Assembly: GCF_040712315.1 (NCBI RefSeq)
Contig: NC_134023.1
Location: forward strand, 12,285,442-12,349,441
Direction: 5' to 3'
Source: Castanea sativa
Lineage: Eukaryota; Streptophyta; Magnoliopsida; Fagales; Fagaceae
Length of the DNA: 64,000 bases
Shown one piece after another: positions 13,855 through 23,679 of the stretch. The notes under the pieces were generated by a model. That model ran no database searches, had not been told where the DNA came from, and worked only from the letters and a program-made list of their open reading frames with translations. A program made the translations under genes and the position numbers. The stretch's first letter is position 1, and the number at the start of each line of letters is the position of its first letter.

Positions 13855-16047
13855 CCTCATCTATTAATTATTGTTTTAGTGGGTATCTTGCGCCGGAGTA
13901 TGCAATGCGTGGGCACCTTACAGAAAAGGTTGATGTGTTTTCCTTTGGTGTTGTGGCTTTAGAGATTGTAAGTGGCAGGCCTAATGCTGACTCAAGCTTA
14001 GAAGAAGAGAAGCTATATCTTCTTGAATGGGTAAGAAGAATATTATTATAATCTTTATTAGAGTCTTCTTTTCTATTTTTTTATTGGTAAACATTGACCC
14101 ATTCAGAAGTTCCAAATCATCCCGACTCTAGCATTCACATTAGACTTATGATAGTTTAATTCAGTCTCACCCAATTTTATTTTGGTTAAAAAAAAAACAA
14201 TGAAGGGCCTTTGAAACAAAGGTAGCAACAGGGGATTCTTCGTCCATAAGAAATAGTATCAACTTTATTCTGTTTTCCATAGAAACTACAATGATTTCTG
14301 TTACTCACATGATAGGGTATGAAACAAATACGTTCCAATGGTAATCTAAAGCTCTTTATGATTTCCAAGATATGACTTCTATATTTTGTTTTTCCTTTAG
14401 TTTGTATTGTTTATATTTCATGATGACCCCAACTTTTGTCATTTACACTATTTTTCTTTCTCATTAACATGTGAATCCTGATGTAATTCCAAAATCCATT
14501 TGCCATGTTTTCTCAAAAAAGAGAGCTTGGTCAAGTAGAATGGAGTAGTTTTGTTAAGCAGCCCCTATATTGATGTTATGTTACATATATAAAGGCTAGT
14601 TCGAGACTGTATTACAAATATTTAGGTGTATAGTGTTCCCCATTTATTATACTTAACATATACACACTGTCAAAGTATATTTATATCTCAATTGATATGA
14701 ATACAGTACATAGAAAATTCACACTCTTACATGGTATTAGAGTTCTTGTAACCAACCCATCTTCTGCTCCCATTCTTTTCGTTCAATTTTTTTTTTTTTT
14801 TTTGAGTCGAGGTACTGCCTTCTCCATCGCTGCTGGCTTCTAATTATGATGAGACATTTATCCCTGGGGTTTAACCTACCACAATTTGGATTTTTCTAAA
14901 CTTTATTTTCTCTTTTAATTGGTCTCTTCGGAAGCTAGATATTAAAAATGTGTTTCTGCATGGATTTCTTGCGGAAACTATCTTCATGACTTAGCCTCCA
15001 GGCTGTTCCATCCTAAACTTCCTCACCATGTTGGTCAGCTTTGCAAGGTGATCTAATGCCCCAAATAGGCCCTTCATGCTTGGTTTCCACAGTTCAATTC
15101 CTTTATCCTTCAGTTTGGCTTCCAGATGAGTCAAGCTGATCACTCCATGTTTGTGTACTACCACTCCTCACAGATGTTAATGATCTTGCCCTAAGAGGCA
15201 ATACACCATCTCTGCTTGCCTCCTTTATTTCTACCCTTGGCACCTCTTGGCACCAAGTTTGAGATAGAGGACCTTGATCCCTATCATTACTTTCTGGGTC
15301 TTGAGATAACCCCTTATGCACTGGCTCCATCAATCTCAAACTTGATATACTATTGATATCTAATGTATGGTTGATGCAAACCCTGCAGCACTCCCTTGAG
15401 CACCAAGTCATAGCTCTTTGCTTTAAAGGATGATCCTCTTTTTGATCCTACTGAATATTGTTACCAAGGGCCTCTACACCCCGAGAGTTATCTTTAACAA
15501 ACTGCCTTAAGTGGCATTCATAATTTGTACTGAAACTTGTGATAAATGTATTCATAATTTGTACATATCAAAGTGAATATATCTCTGATGCTACTCTAGT
15601 GAAATAGACCTTAAGAGTTTCTCTTGTCAAAAGTATTCCACTAACGATTGTCACTTTCCTGCTTCTTAGGCTTGGCATCTACACGAAAACGAACGTGATA
15701 TCGAACTGGTGGACTCGAAATTATCTGAGTACAGTGAGGAAGAAGTGAAACGAGTGATTGGAGTAGGTCTTTTGTGCAGTCAGGCATCACCAATGCTAAG
15801 GCCATCAATGTCACGTGTGGTGGCAATGCTTTCAGGAGATGCTGAAGTGAGCACTATAACTTCGAGGCCGGGATACTTGAGCGATTGGAAATTTGATGAC
15901 AAAACCAGCTTTATGAGTGATGTTAAAACCGACAGAACTGATACTGGCCTATACAACATTGCAACAAGCACAAGCATGTTTGGTGATTCACAACCTTCAC
16001 CAGTGCTTGCAACTGTACCTATGCTTCATGATGCTGTTGGAGAATAG
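32..16047 (+). CDS. LRR-malectin receptor-like serine/threonine kinase (LRR-VIII-2, At1g56130/At1g56140-like), 3' part
   Basis: Plasma-membrane receptor kinase; ligand unknown. Exons read from GT-AG sites with continuous phase: 32-103, 183-254, 531-602, 1157-1228, 1315-1380, 5182-5247, 5482-5526, 7263-7333, 9059-9432, 9973-10171, 11313-11474, 12072-12190, 13246-13456, 13548-13779, 13880-14030, 15670-16047. They give 786 codons and a TAG stop. Early exons of 66-72 bp each encode one LRR. Exons 9059-10171 encode a malectin-type domain ([40 protein letters not shown]). One membrane segment lies in 11313-11474, followed by basic residues. The kinase has the [10 protein letters not shown] loop, AVKQL lysine, [16 protein letters not shown] and GYLAPEY, so it should be an active RD kinase. 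The junction 13779/13880 makes GTYGY. The signal peptide and first LRRs lie outside the window. No frameshift or stop seen. Assignment to the subfamily is from remembered motifs. Confidence 0.95.
2268..4610. mobile_element. Small inverted-repeat (MITE-like) element split by a solo LTR
   Basis: The left end (2269-2285) reads ctaggatgcacggacac. The right end, made of 2415-2430 plus 4610, is its inverted copy with one mismatch. Both outer edges carry cttataa (2261-2267 and 4611-4617), a candidate 7-bp target duplication. Without the LTR insertion the element is about 164 bp. The interior is rich in gacac/gtac motifs. I do not assign a superfamily, because the flanking TTATAA is itself palindromic and makes the boundary ambiguous. 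Confidence 0.7.
2431..4604. mobile_element. Solo LTR (or LTR-like element) with 5-bp target duplication
   Basis: It begins TGTAACGCCCC and ends GGGGTGTTACA, a TG...CA element with short terminal inverted repeats. It is flanked by tccta on both sides (2426-2430 and 4605-4609), the 5-bp duplication typical of LTR retrotransposon integration. Its length is 2174 bp. No gag or pol coding was recognised inside, so a solo LTR left by LTR-LTR recombination is the simplest reading. Around 3075-3215 it holds several near-palindromic motifs of the type cccttgctaagga. An (AT)n tract lies at 2884-2926. Confidence 0.8.
5527..7262 (+). other. 1.7-kb intron with repeat-like segments
   Basis: This is an intron of the receptor kinase gene. 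The segment at about 5875-6180 contains opposed copies of phrases such as ggaccaaat, aagttgagg and tcctcaactttc, suggesting a degenerate inverted-repeat element. Around 6470-6560 there is an LTR-like phrase (tttacgtggttcagcc) often seen in plant LTR elements. No open coding sequence of interest was found. Confidence 0.5.
7334..9058 (+). other. 1.7-kb intron, no recognised content
   Basis: This intron separates the end of the LRR region from the malectin exon. It has a near-direct duplication of aaggagaacaatcttctcaaggac at about 7387-7458 and a short (AT)n tract at about 7877-7898. Nothing else is recognised. Confidence 0.6.
10172..13245 (+). other. Introns around the transmembrane and first kinase exons
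   Basis: The introns are 10172-11312, 11475-12071 and 12191-13245. They contain a (GT)n tract near 11742-11762 and a (CT)n microsatellite at 12681-12717. A short segment after the latter (gatttgaac ... gggcagtgcac) resembles common plant repeat debris. Open frames here, such as one with a run of His-Thr from the (GT)n tract, are not genes. Confidence 0.6.
14560..15170 (+). mobile_element. Decayed Copia retrotransposon fragment in the last intron
   Basis: In intron 14031-15669, a primer-binding-like site (tggtattagagttc, 14732-14745; canonical Copia form tggtatcagagc) follows an LTR-like stretch. At about 14930-15165 one frame reads reverse-transcriptase phrases: [10 protein letters not shown], a PPGC motif, then HAWF and [10 protein letters not shown]. 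The frame has stops at 14992-14994 and 15066-15068 where the family has glutamine, plus a third between them. Most of the element is missing. It is a dead remnant and should be spliced out. Confidence 0.75.
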
Positions 16048-16532
16048 ACCACAATTGGTTCTTGCTTTATTTTCTTCTTTCTTTCTTATGTTTCCTAGTT
16101 CTTTCTCTTTTTGAAGATAAATATAAAAAAAAAAAAACAAAAAATAAAAAAATTTCTCATATTCTTTAACTCCGGATCTTGTATGTCATATCATATGGAA
16201 ATCCAGTTGCTTGTATATTACAAATTCTCCTTTCTTTCCGTTTTTGTTCAATTTTGAAGTTATTCTGAACAGAGTCAAGGCAATATCAGTCCCCAATAAA
16301 TTCCTGGGGTGACTGAATTCTTGGAATGTATAACAAAATGTAGTAACAATGAATGTGTAGAATGAATTATGTAGAGTCCTTGTCCCCTAACAAACAAAAG
16401 CACCTCGATAGTAAAACAATGTCATAGGACTTGCCTCTTGGAGCAAGTCAAAAGAACAATTGTTGAAAGCTACATCATTATAGTACTTGGGTATGTGCAC
16501 ACAAGTCTCTGTCCATTAAACCTGTTTTCTAA
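16048..16532 (+). other. 3' flank / 3'UTR region of the receptor kinase gene
   Basis: The stop codon is followed by a T-rich then A-rich tract. AATAAA-like strings occur at about 16120-16155 and are plausible polyadenylation signals. Nothing else is recognised before the MITE that starts at 16533. Confidence 0.45.
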
Positions 16533-16782
16533 GAGTCCGTTTGGATAGAACTTATTGCTGAAAACTGAAAACTGAAAACACTGTAGCAAAATAATTTTTA
16601 AATGTGTAAATAGTACTGTGGGACCTATTTTTAATGAAAAAGTTACTAAAAAGTGCGTGAATAGTACATGAACAGTGCTTGCACAGTGACTTGTCCCTTA
16701 AAGTTGAAATGCGCAGTAAGAAAAAAAAAAGAAGAAGGAAAACTCTGAACGTGGACGCGTTCAACGCAATCCAAACAGATAC
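16533..16782. mobile_element. Tourist-like (PIF/Harbinger) MITE, copy 1
   Basis: A 250-bp element flanked by TAA on both sides (16530-16532 and 16783-16785). The ends gagtccgtttggat and atccaaacagatac are inverted repeats matching at 11 of 14 positions. A related element in the opposite orientation lies at 37293-37499, and both contain matching tracts such as the Thr-free phrase gtagcaaaataatttttaaa/ttaaaaattattttgttac. TIR plus 3-bp TAA/TTA duplication fits Tourist-like elements. Confidence 0.75.
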
Positions 16783-16910
16783 TAAATCGACAGGTTGAAC
16801 GTTTTAATGAGTTTGAATCAGCATTTGTCACCCTGTAAAAAAAAAAAAAAAAGTGTAGTTTGTTTGTTCCATGCAAGTAAAGTGATTTAATAGACAATGA
16901 AAGGTGTTGG

Positions 16911-17022
16911 ATATATTATGGCTCAAGTGGCCCAAGCCATTTGTAGGCTCATAAGGTCAATATGTTTGTTCTACAAGTACATGAGCTTACAATTGATTTG
17001 AACCACTTGAGCCATAATATAT
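16911..17022. repeat. 20-bp perfect inverted repeat with ~72-bp loop
   Basis: The arm atatattatggctcaagtgg (16911-16930) is perfectly inverted at 17003-17022. The second arm and about 45 bp before it recur in diverged direct orientation at about 17777-17850 (ttctacaagtacat ... ttgggccataatatat). This suggests the ends of a decayed, roughly 0.9-kb repeat element. Confidence 0.7.
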
Positions 17023-19831
17023 CTAATCCCCTCTCTCAAACTAAATGTGAAAGCTTGAGTTTGGAAGATTTTGAATGTATAGCTTGGTGTGGCACCTATG
17101 CTGCTCAACTGACATGACAAGATTTTGTATTGCTGACATGGCATTGATAACAAAGCTGACATCTGGTTTGCATGACAGAATTGCTGAGGCAGATTGGATC
17201 TTGTGTCAACATCTTGCATAGAATTATGCCACTAAAAGGGGAAGTTATATGTGAGCACACTGTAACTCTACTTGTTTTTGTTTTTGTTTTTGTTTTTGTT
17301 TGGTTAACCCAACCGTGTATGAAGGAATCAAAGAACTATTTCGAACAATCAGTGGCCCATAAGGGTAACACTTCCGTGATATGGGTTTGCTACAGTCTTG
17401 ACCATGGTCACCCTTGACAGTAGCTGGCCAATCTTGATGATAGCGTGATCTTAGTGGCTTTGCAGTTGGGCTTGGAGATGAGATCTCATGTGGTGTGGAG
17501 GTGGAAAGAGATGTGGGTTTCTCTGGCTGTGTTTCACAACCTTGGTAAGATCCTCGTGTGTATCTGCAGCACTGCTGTTGATTAAGTGGGTTTGTTGCTG
17601 AATGATGAGCGAAAGCATGAAAGAGAAAACACACAAAGCGGCTAAAATCCACAATGATAAAGCCTTTAATGGCTACATATTATATTAGGCACTTGTGTTA
17701 CAAGGAACCTAATGTAGGGTTTATATACTAGAGAATATATGACTAATCTTAAGCTAACCATAGACTAACCTAAGGTTAATATACTTGTTCTACAAGTACA
17801 TAGGCCTACAATTGGTGTGGAACACTTGGGCCATAATATATATATATCAAAAGGAATATAATTGAGATATAATTCTTTATTTACCAATTACCATATCTGA
17901 GGTTTCTTAAGTAAATTTAAACATATTGTTTAGTTGAATGCAACTGCCATTAGAATAGCCTCCAAGCCAATTTCCGTGGGCATCTCTAAGAATGCCTCCA
18001 CTTATACCTGGGTTACCAAAGGATGAGCCATCTTAATATTAAGATGCATTTTGAATTAATTGGCCCACGTTTTTCAAGTTTGTGATGAAATGGTTACAGA
18101 AGCAAGGAGAAAGGAAGATTCTAACGAAAGATTTCCGTTTTAATTATGAGGCGTTGTCACCAATTGATTTTGATTGTATTGTCAGATCCTTGTCTTGTAC
18201 GTTAAGGTAGTCATTTTTGTGAGAACTTGTGATCGTTTTGTGCGTGTGTGTGTGTGTTGGGTGCATCATTGCACCATGGGTCCAGCCCACACCTTATCAA
18301 GCTTCTAGAAAAGTCAGCCTTCATTAAATGAGACATGACTTGAGGCGTGTGGGACAAGCTGGTTTTTGGCTGAAGCAAACAAAGGCCATTCGGCCATTTT
18401 GGTTAGTGTGTGAGAACCGAGAAATAGAGACGCAGAGAGAGACCAAGAGCTTCAGTGAGCGAAAACCAAGACATTGAGAGCAAGACACATTTTTGAGAGG
18501 TGCAGTCCAAAGAGATAGTGAGATACACGGTGAGGGTGCGAGAGAGTGAAAAAGAAAAATGAGACATTTTTCTAAACTCAAGTTACATACAAAGAAGTTA
18601 CACACAAAGAATATAAATTTATAGAGTTTTCTTGACAAAGAAGTTACACACAAAGAATATAAATTTATAGATTTTTCTTGAAATTTTTTAGTGCTACAAT
18701 TATGGAAAGTTGGACTACTCAAGATTTATTTGTTGTATATCCAATTTTGGTATTCTTGTGTGGTTGTGTTTTTGTGATGTTTGCTGAAATTTTGTTTCTA
18801 TAATATTGCTATTGCTATTGCTATTGCTATTGCTTGATAGATTAATATTTTTTATTCACAGACATTGAGGGGATTTAGGAACATGCGTGGTGACATTTTA
18901 CTAGGAAATTATTTTCTGAACAATTATTTACCTATGCAAGTCCATCTAAAACATGTTGAATTAACACTAAAAAAAGTGGGAGATGAGATAGGTGTATGGA
19001 AATCAATATAAATTAAAAGTAGGAGAATGTATTAATGACTTGTAAAGTACATGAATTCAATAAAAAATGAGTTTTAATTAACTCAATTGGTAAAATTTCT
19101 TGTTATCAAATAAGAGATTTGGTTTCAAACTCCACCAACATTAAAAGCCCATTAAAATCCAATAAAAAAGAAAAAGACTGACGAATAATTCAATTCAAGT
19201 CAATAACAAGTCTTCAACAAGTAGTATAAGTTGCACTGTCGAGTTCTTGTGAACCGAGTTGCACTCGATGATTTGCTTATGGTAGACTCCCATAAGTCAG
19301 TAAGAGCTCCCTACCAGAATTTGATGTGCTTGATTCAATGATAGGTATGCAAGGTTGTGTTGTTGCAGTAACTTCGTAAAAGATGCTCATGTTTGTTGTA
19401 GAATTGAGAGTTTTATGGCCTCCAATAACTTTACACCCTCTATCAATAGCCTCTACAATTCACTTCCTATGAATTCTCTTACTTTCCTTGTTGGGTGTGA
19501 TTTTAGGGTACAAAACAATGAATGGAAACATCTTAGGGACATATGGTGCACAACTTACGACATCTTGACAAACATTCTTCGTATGACTCGGTAATGTCGG
19601 GTTTCAAGCAAAATCTACGTCTTAAAAATTTATAGCAATTTAAATCTACTACTTCACATGTAGATTTAACAACAACAAGAGGAATGGGAGGTACGACGAG
19701 TGGAGGAAATGAACCACGAGGAATGGTGACAAGCTAACCAGAAAATAGTAACTAGCATAAACATCATTACTCCCAGTTTCCTCATACCACCGACATCCAT
19801 AGCTCTTATTCTAAGAAATCAATTTTTCTTG

Positions 19832-19999
19832 ATGCTTGAACACAAAGCAATGATTTATAGGGTCTAAAGTCTAAACCCTTCACCATGCATGAATTTACAG
19901 AACATTATAATATATATATATATATATATGCTTGAACATAAAGCAATGATTTATAGGGTCTAAAGTCTAAACCCTTCACCATGCATGAATTTACAGAAC

Positions 20000-20033
<34 letters not shown>
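19832..20033 (+). repeat. Tandem duplication, 96-bp period, ending in (AT)n
   Basis: Two near-identical copies start atgcttgaacacaaagc (19832) and atgcttgaacataaagc (19928). Each runs through cccttcaccatgcatgaa and ends in an (AT)n tract. Differences are about one base plus AT-tract length, so the duplication is recent. Confidence 0.85.
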
Positions 20034-20036
<3 letters not shown>

Positions 20037-20239
20037 TTAGAACTTTAATTTATCATTAGTTTATCCAAGTCTGCGTTTAAGAATTGTTGTGACTTTTGAA
20101 ACAAGTATCATGGCTTCTCAATTAACCAAAGCATGAGTTATATTGGGGCTAAACCCTTTATCATGCATATGAATTTATTAAAAAGGTCGTAACTTTTATT
20201 TACTATTAGTTTATCTAAGTACATTTTTAAGAGTGGTGA

Positions 20240-20813
20240 CTTTTGACCAGGTGGTAACTGTTAGTGATCGTGATTGTGATGGTTCTAAATCAGAGAAGTT
20301 AAAGAAATGATTTGCACACAGAGGCGCGAGGTTGAAGATGACTACATTTGGGGATGACCGTTGTATTTTAAATATAGGTGCAACACACCGTTTCACTAAA
20401 GAGGATGAGCAACGAACTGTTTTCACTAAAGCTGAAACACACCGTTTTATGTATTTGGTATTTAAGCTACACAGAGGGCAGAACGATGTCGTTCTACTGT
20501 ACAGAGTTTCCCTCAATCCTGGCGTGAAGATTAGTTAGTTAGGTAGTTAGTTTCTTTTCCTAATTTCACGGAATTGATCCGTATAGTTTGGGTTAATTCG
20601 TTATGAAGCTTCTTAGTCAGTTTGGGATATATATATATATATATGATTGTACTTTCAGATTTTTCATTAAGCAAGAAAGTCTATTTTTTCCTCTCTCTCT
20701 CTCTTTCTTTTCTTGTTTCCTAAATTTTCTCTTCACACAAACAGAACTAAATCTTGAATCAAGTACAATTTCTTACAAAGATCGTACTACATGATCCTCT
20801 AAGAAAATCTTCA
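20240..20813 (+). mobile_element. 5' LTR / leader of the Copia element (left boundary uncertain)
   Basis: The sequence just before the primer-binding site ends ...aaatcttca, a CA end directly followed by tggtatcagagcc (20814-20826), as expected at an LTR/PBS junction. The left LTR edge was not found. The start given is only a guess based on a possible tg near there. No 3' LTR was found, so the LTR cannot be confirmed by comparison. Confidence 0.45.
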
Positions 20814-23679
20814 TGGTATCAGAGCCTGAGAATCCTGTACAGAATTTGTCAATGGCTGCCACAAACTCAACAACAGCCTCGTCTTCTTCCACAGGTGCAA
20901 GCTCATCAACATTTGCTAACTCTTCAATAAATATGATGAATCAACCACTTCTTCTTCTTTCGAATATGTCAAATATGATGATAGTCAAGCTAGACAATTC
21001 CAACTATATTGTGTGGAAACATCAGATTTCTATGATTCTAGACACTTATTCTCTGTATGAATTGCTTGAAGAACCATAATTGGTTCCAGAGAAGTTTCTT
21101 AAGGATCTCAGTGGAGTTTACACTGCAGTTGTGAATCCAAAATATACACTCTGGAGGTCTAAGGAGAAGGCTTTACTAACCTTCATCAGTTCCACTCTCT
21201 CACCATCAATTTTGTCTCTCACAGTTGGGTGTACTTCTGCCTTAGAAGTATGGAAAGTCTTGGAAAACAGGTTCTCTTCAATCTCTAGGTCTCATGTGAT
21301 GAACCTAAAGGGAGAGCTTCATAACTTGAAGAAAGGTGCAGATTATGTGGATGCTTATCTACGGAAAATCAAAGTTGTGAGAGATAAGCTTCTAGCTGTT
21401 GGAGTGATTTTAGATGATGAGGAGTTACTCCATATTACACTCAAAGGATTGCCAAAGGAATACAATGCTTTTAGGTCAGCTATAAGGACCAGAAGCACAC
21501 CATTAAGCTTTGATGAGCTGTCCACTATGCTCAATGGTGAAGAAGAATCTTTGAATGAAGGACTTGAACCCAAAGACTCAATTTTTGCACTGGCTTCCAC
21601 TTCTACTCCAAGACCAGGAGGTAATTTCAGTCATATTTCAATCAGAATAATAGAGGAAGAGGGAGAGGAAGTTATAATCATAGAGGTGGAAGAGGAGGCA
21701 GGAGTGCAGGTAATCACTCACCTCAGTACAATCCCTTCACTCCCTTCCAATTCCTGCAATCAAATCCAAGTCCATCTGCTCCAAGAACAGAAAGACCTAT
21801 GTGTTAAATCTGCAACAAACTTGGCCACACAGCAATAGACTGTTATCACAGGATGGATTATGCCTACCAAGGCAAACATCCACCCACCAAACTTGCTGCT
21901 ATGGCCACTGCATCCAATGCTTGCCTTGCACAAGAACGGCCTTGGCTGGTAGATAGTGCAGCCATTGACCATGTGACTGCTAATCTTAGTCAACTCAGCT
22001 TTCCTCAGCCTTATGAAGGTAAGGATCACCTTACAGTGGGAAATGGCCAGAATCTACCTATTACTCACATAGGTAATTCTCTTATTCCTTCCACTTCTTC
22101 CACTCTTCAGTTGCATAATGTCCTTAGAGTTCCTTCAATTTCCTCTAATCTAGCTTCTGTCCATAAAATCTGTCAAGATAACAATTTTTGGTGTTATTTT
22201 GATAAAAACATTCTGTCCATTTAGGCATTGGCCACGGGGAAGGTTCTATACCAAGGCAAGAGTGAAGATGGAGTATTCCCCATCTATCCTCATAGAGCTT
22301 CACAGCTTCATTTGTCTTCCAAACACTGTAATCATGTTTCTAAAGTTCGTAATAATGTTTCTAGGTCTGTTGATTTTAATAAGACTTTGTGGCACATGAG
22401 ACTTGGTCATCCACATGATCAAGTTCTCAAACATGTGTTTCCTAATGATAAGTCTGTCATTAATAAGTGTACAAATCTGATTCAATCTTGTACTCATTGT
22501 TTGTTTGGAAAAATGCACAGCTTACCTTTTCCCAAATCTCAATTTGTTGCATCATCTCCTTTTGAACTTGTGCATTCTGATGTATGGGGTCCTGCTCCTG
22601 TTACATCTATCACTGGTTTTAGATATTATGTTCTATTTGTTGATCATTTTACAAGGTTCACTTGGGTATATCTTCTTAAGTCCAAATCTGAAGTGTTTTC
22701 CAAGTTTCTTTTGTTTTAAGGCCATGGTTGAAACTCAGTTCTCTACCAAAATAAAAACACTAAGATCTGATGGAGGTGGAGAATACACCTCTTCTGTTTT
22801 TAAGTCATATTTGTCACAAAATGGAATTCTCCATCAGATTTCTTGCCCATTACTCCTCAACAAAATGGCCTTGTTGAAAGGAAACACAGACATCTTGTTG
22901 AAACCACAATTACCCTTTTGTCTCAAGCTTCTATGTCTACTGCCTTTTGGTCTTATGCACTTCTTACTGCCGTTTTCTTGGTCAACTTGCTTCCCACTTC
23001 AGTTCTTAGTTTTGTTTCTCACTAGTCCAAGTTATATTCTGCCTCTCTAGATCTGTCCCAACTCAAAGTCTTTGGTTGTGCATGCTATCCCCATCTTAGG
23101 CCTTACTCCCTTCATTTGCCTGATCACAGAACCAAGGAATGTATTTTACTAGGCTACGCTCCTCATTCTAAAGGGTATCTGTGCCTTGATCCTTCTTCTC
23201 ATAGTATTTATACCTCTAGACATGTCCTGTTTAATGAGTCAAAGTTTCCTTCCTCCAAATCTGTTTCATCTGTCAGTCAGTCTTCTTCCTCTGTCACTAC
23301 TCTTTTCAATGCTCTCTGGTTGTCAAATCTCCTTTACCTTCAAGCTTCTAATCAACCTTCTTTATTAGGACCTTACACTTCTCATACTACTCCTTCACCA
23401 CATGTCCCTGATACTTCTGCTACAACTGATCTTCTTCTTACAAACTCTTTTGCTCCTATACTCACTCCTCCACCTAATTCTACTCTTCAACACCCTACCT
23501 TTTCCAATTCTTCATCCTTTGATCTAGATTCATCCTTTCCTATGTCCTCCACCTCTCCTATCCCATCTCTTGTACCTCCTTTACCTGCTGCTCCCACTAT
23601 TCCTGTCCAACATCCAATGCAGACTAGGTCCAAGAGTGGCATTGTTAAAAAAGCTATTGGCACACATAAATTTTTTTAA
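20814..23679 (+). pseudogene. Ty1/Copia gag-pol remnant, truncated before reverse transcriptase
   Basis: The PBS is at 20814-20826. Gag starts near 20852 with a UBN2-type region (SNYIVWKHQI). It is broken by a TAA at 21077-21079, a frame change near 21630-21650 and a TAA (21805-21807) inside the zinc knuckle. Protease follows at about 21950 with WLVDSAAIDHVT; the usual DSGA catalytic motif is DSAA here. A stop at 22222 precedes the pre-integrase zinc region (HMRLGHP, CTHC) and the integrase core, whose frame shifts near 22715 and again near 22850 (LRSDGGGEY, LVERKH). The tract ends with QTRSKSG at about 23620-23640, the linker normally just before reverse transcriptase. RT, RNase H and the 3' LTR are absent. 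It cannot encode a working element. Confidence 0.9.

Larger units (their letters stand above)
16783..20210. other. Intergenic stretch with repeats, no gene recognised
   Basis: It contains the 16.9-17.85 kb repeat, a (tttttg)n tract at about 17270-17300, and a ~50-bp tandem duplication at about 18588-18685 (gttacacacaaagaatata twice). A hexanucleotide tract (attgct)n lies at about 18799-18834. The 96-bp-period duplication at 19832-20033 has its own entry. Short open frames here lack any recognisable domain. Confidence 0.6.

Noticed and set aside
15103..15411. 102-codon open frame on the - strand
   Set aside because: It lies opposite the Copia reverse-transcriptase remnant in an intron; no domain on this strand.
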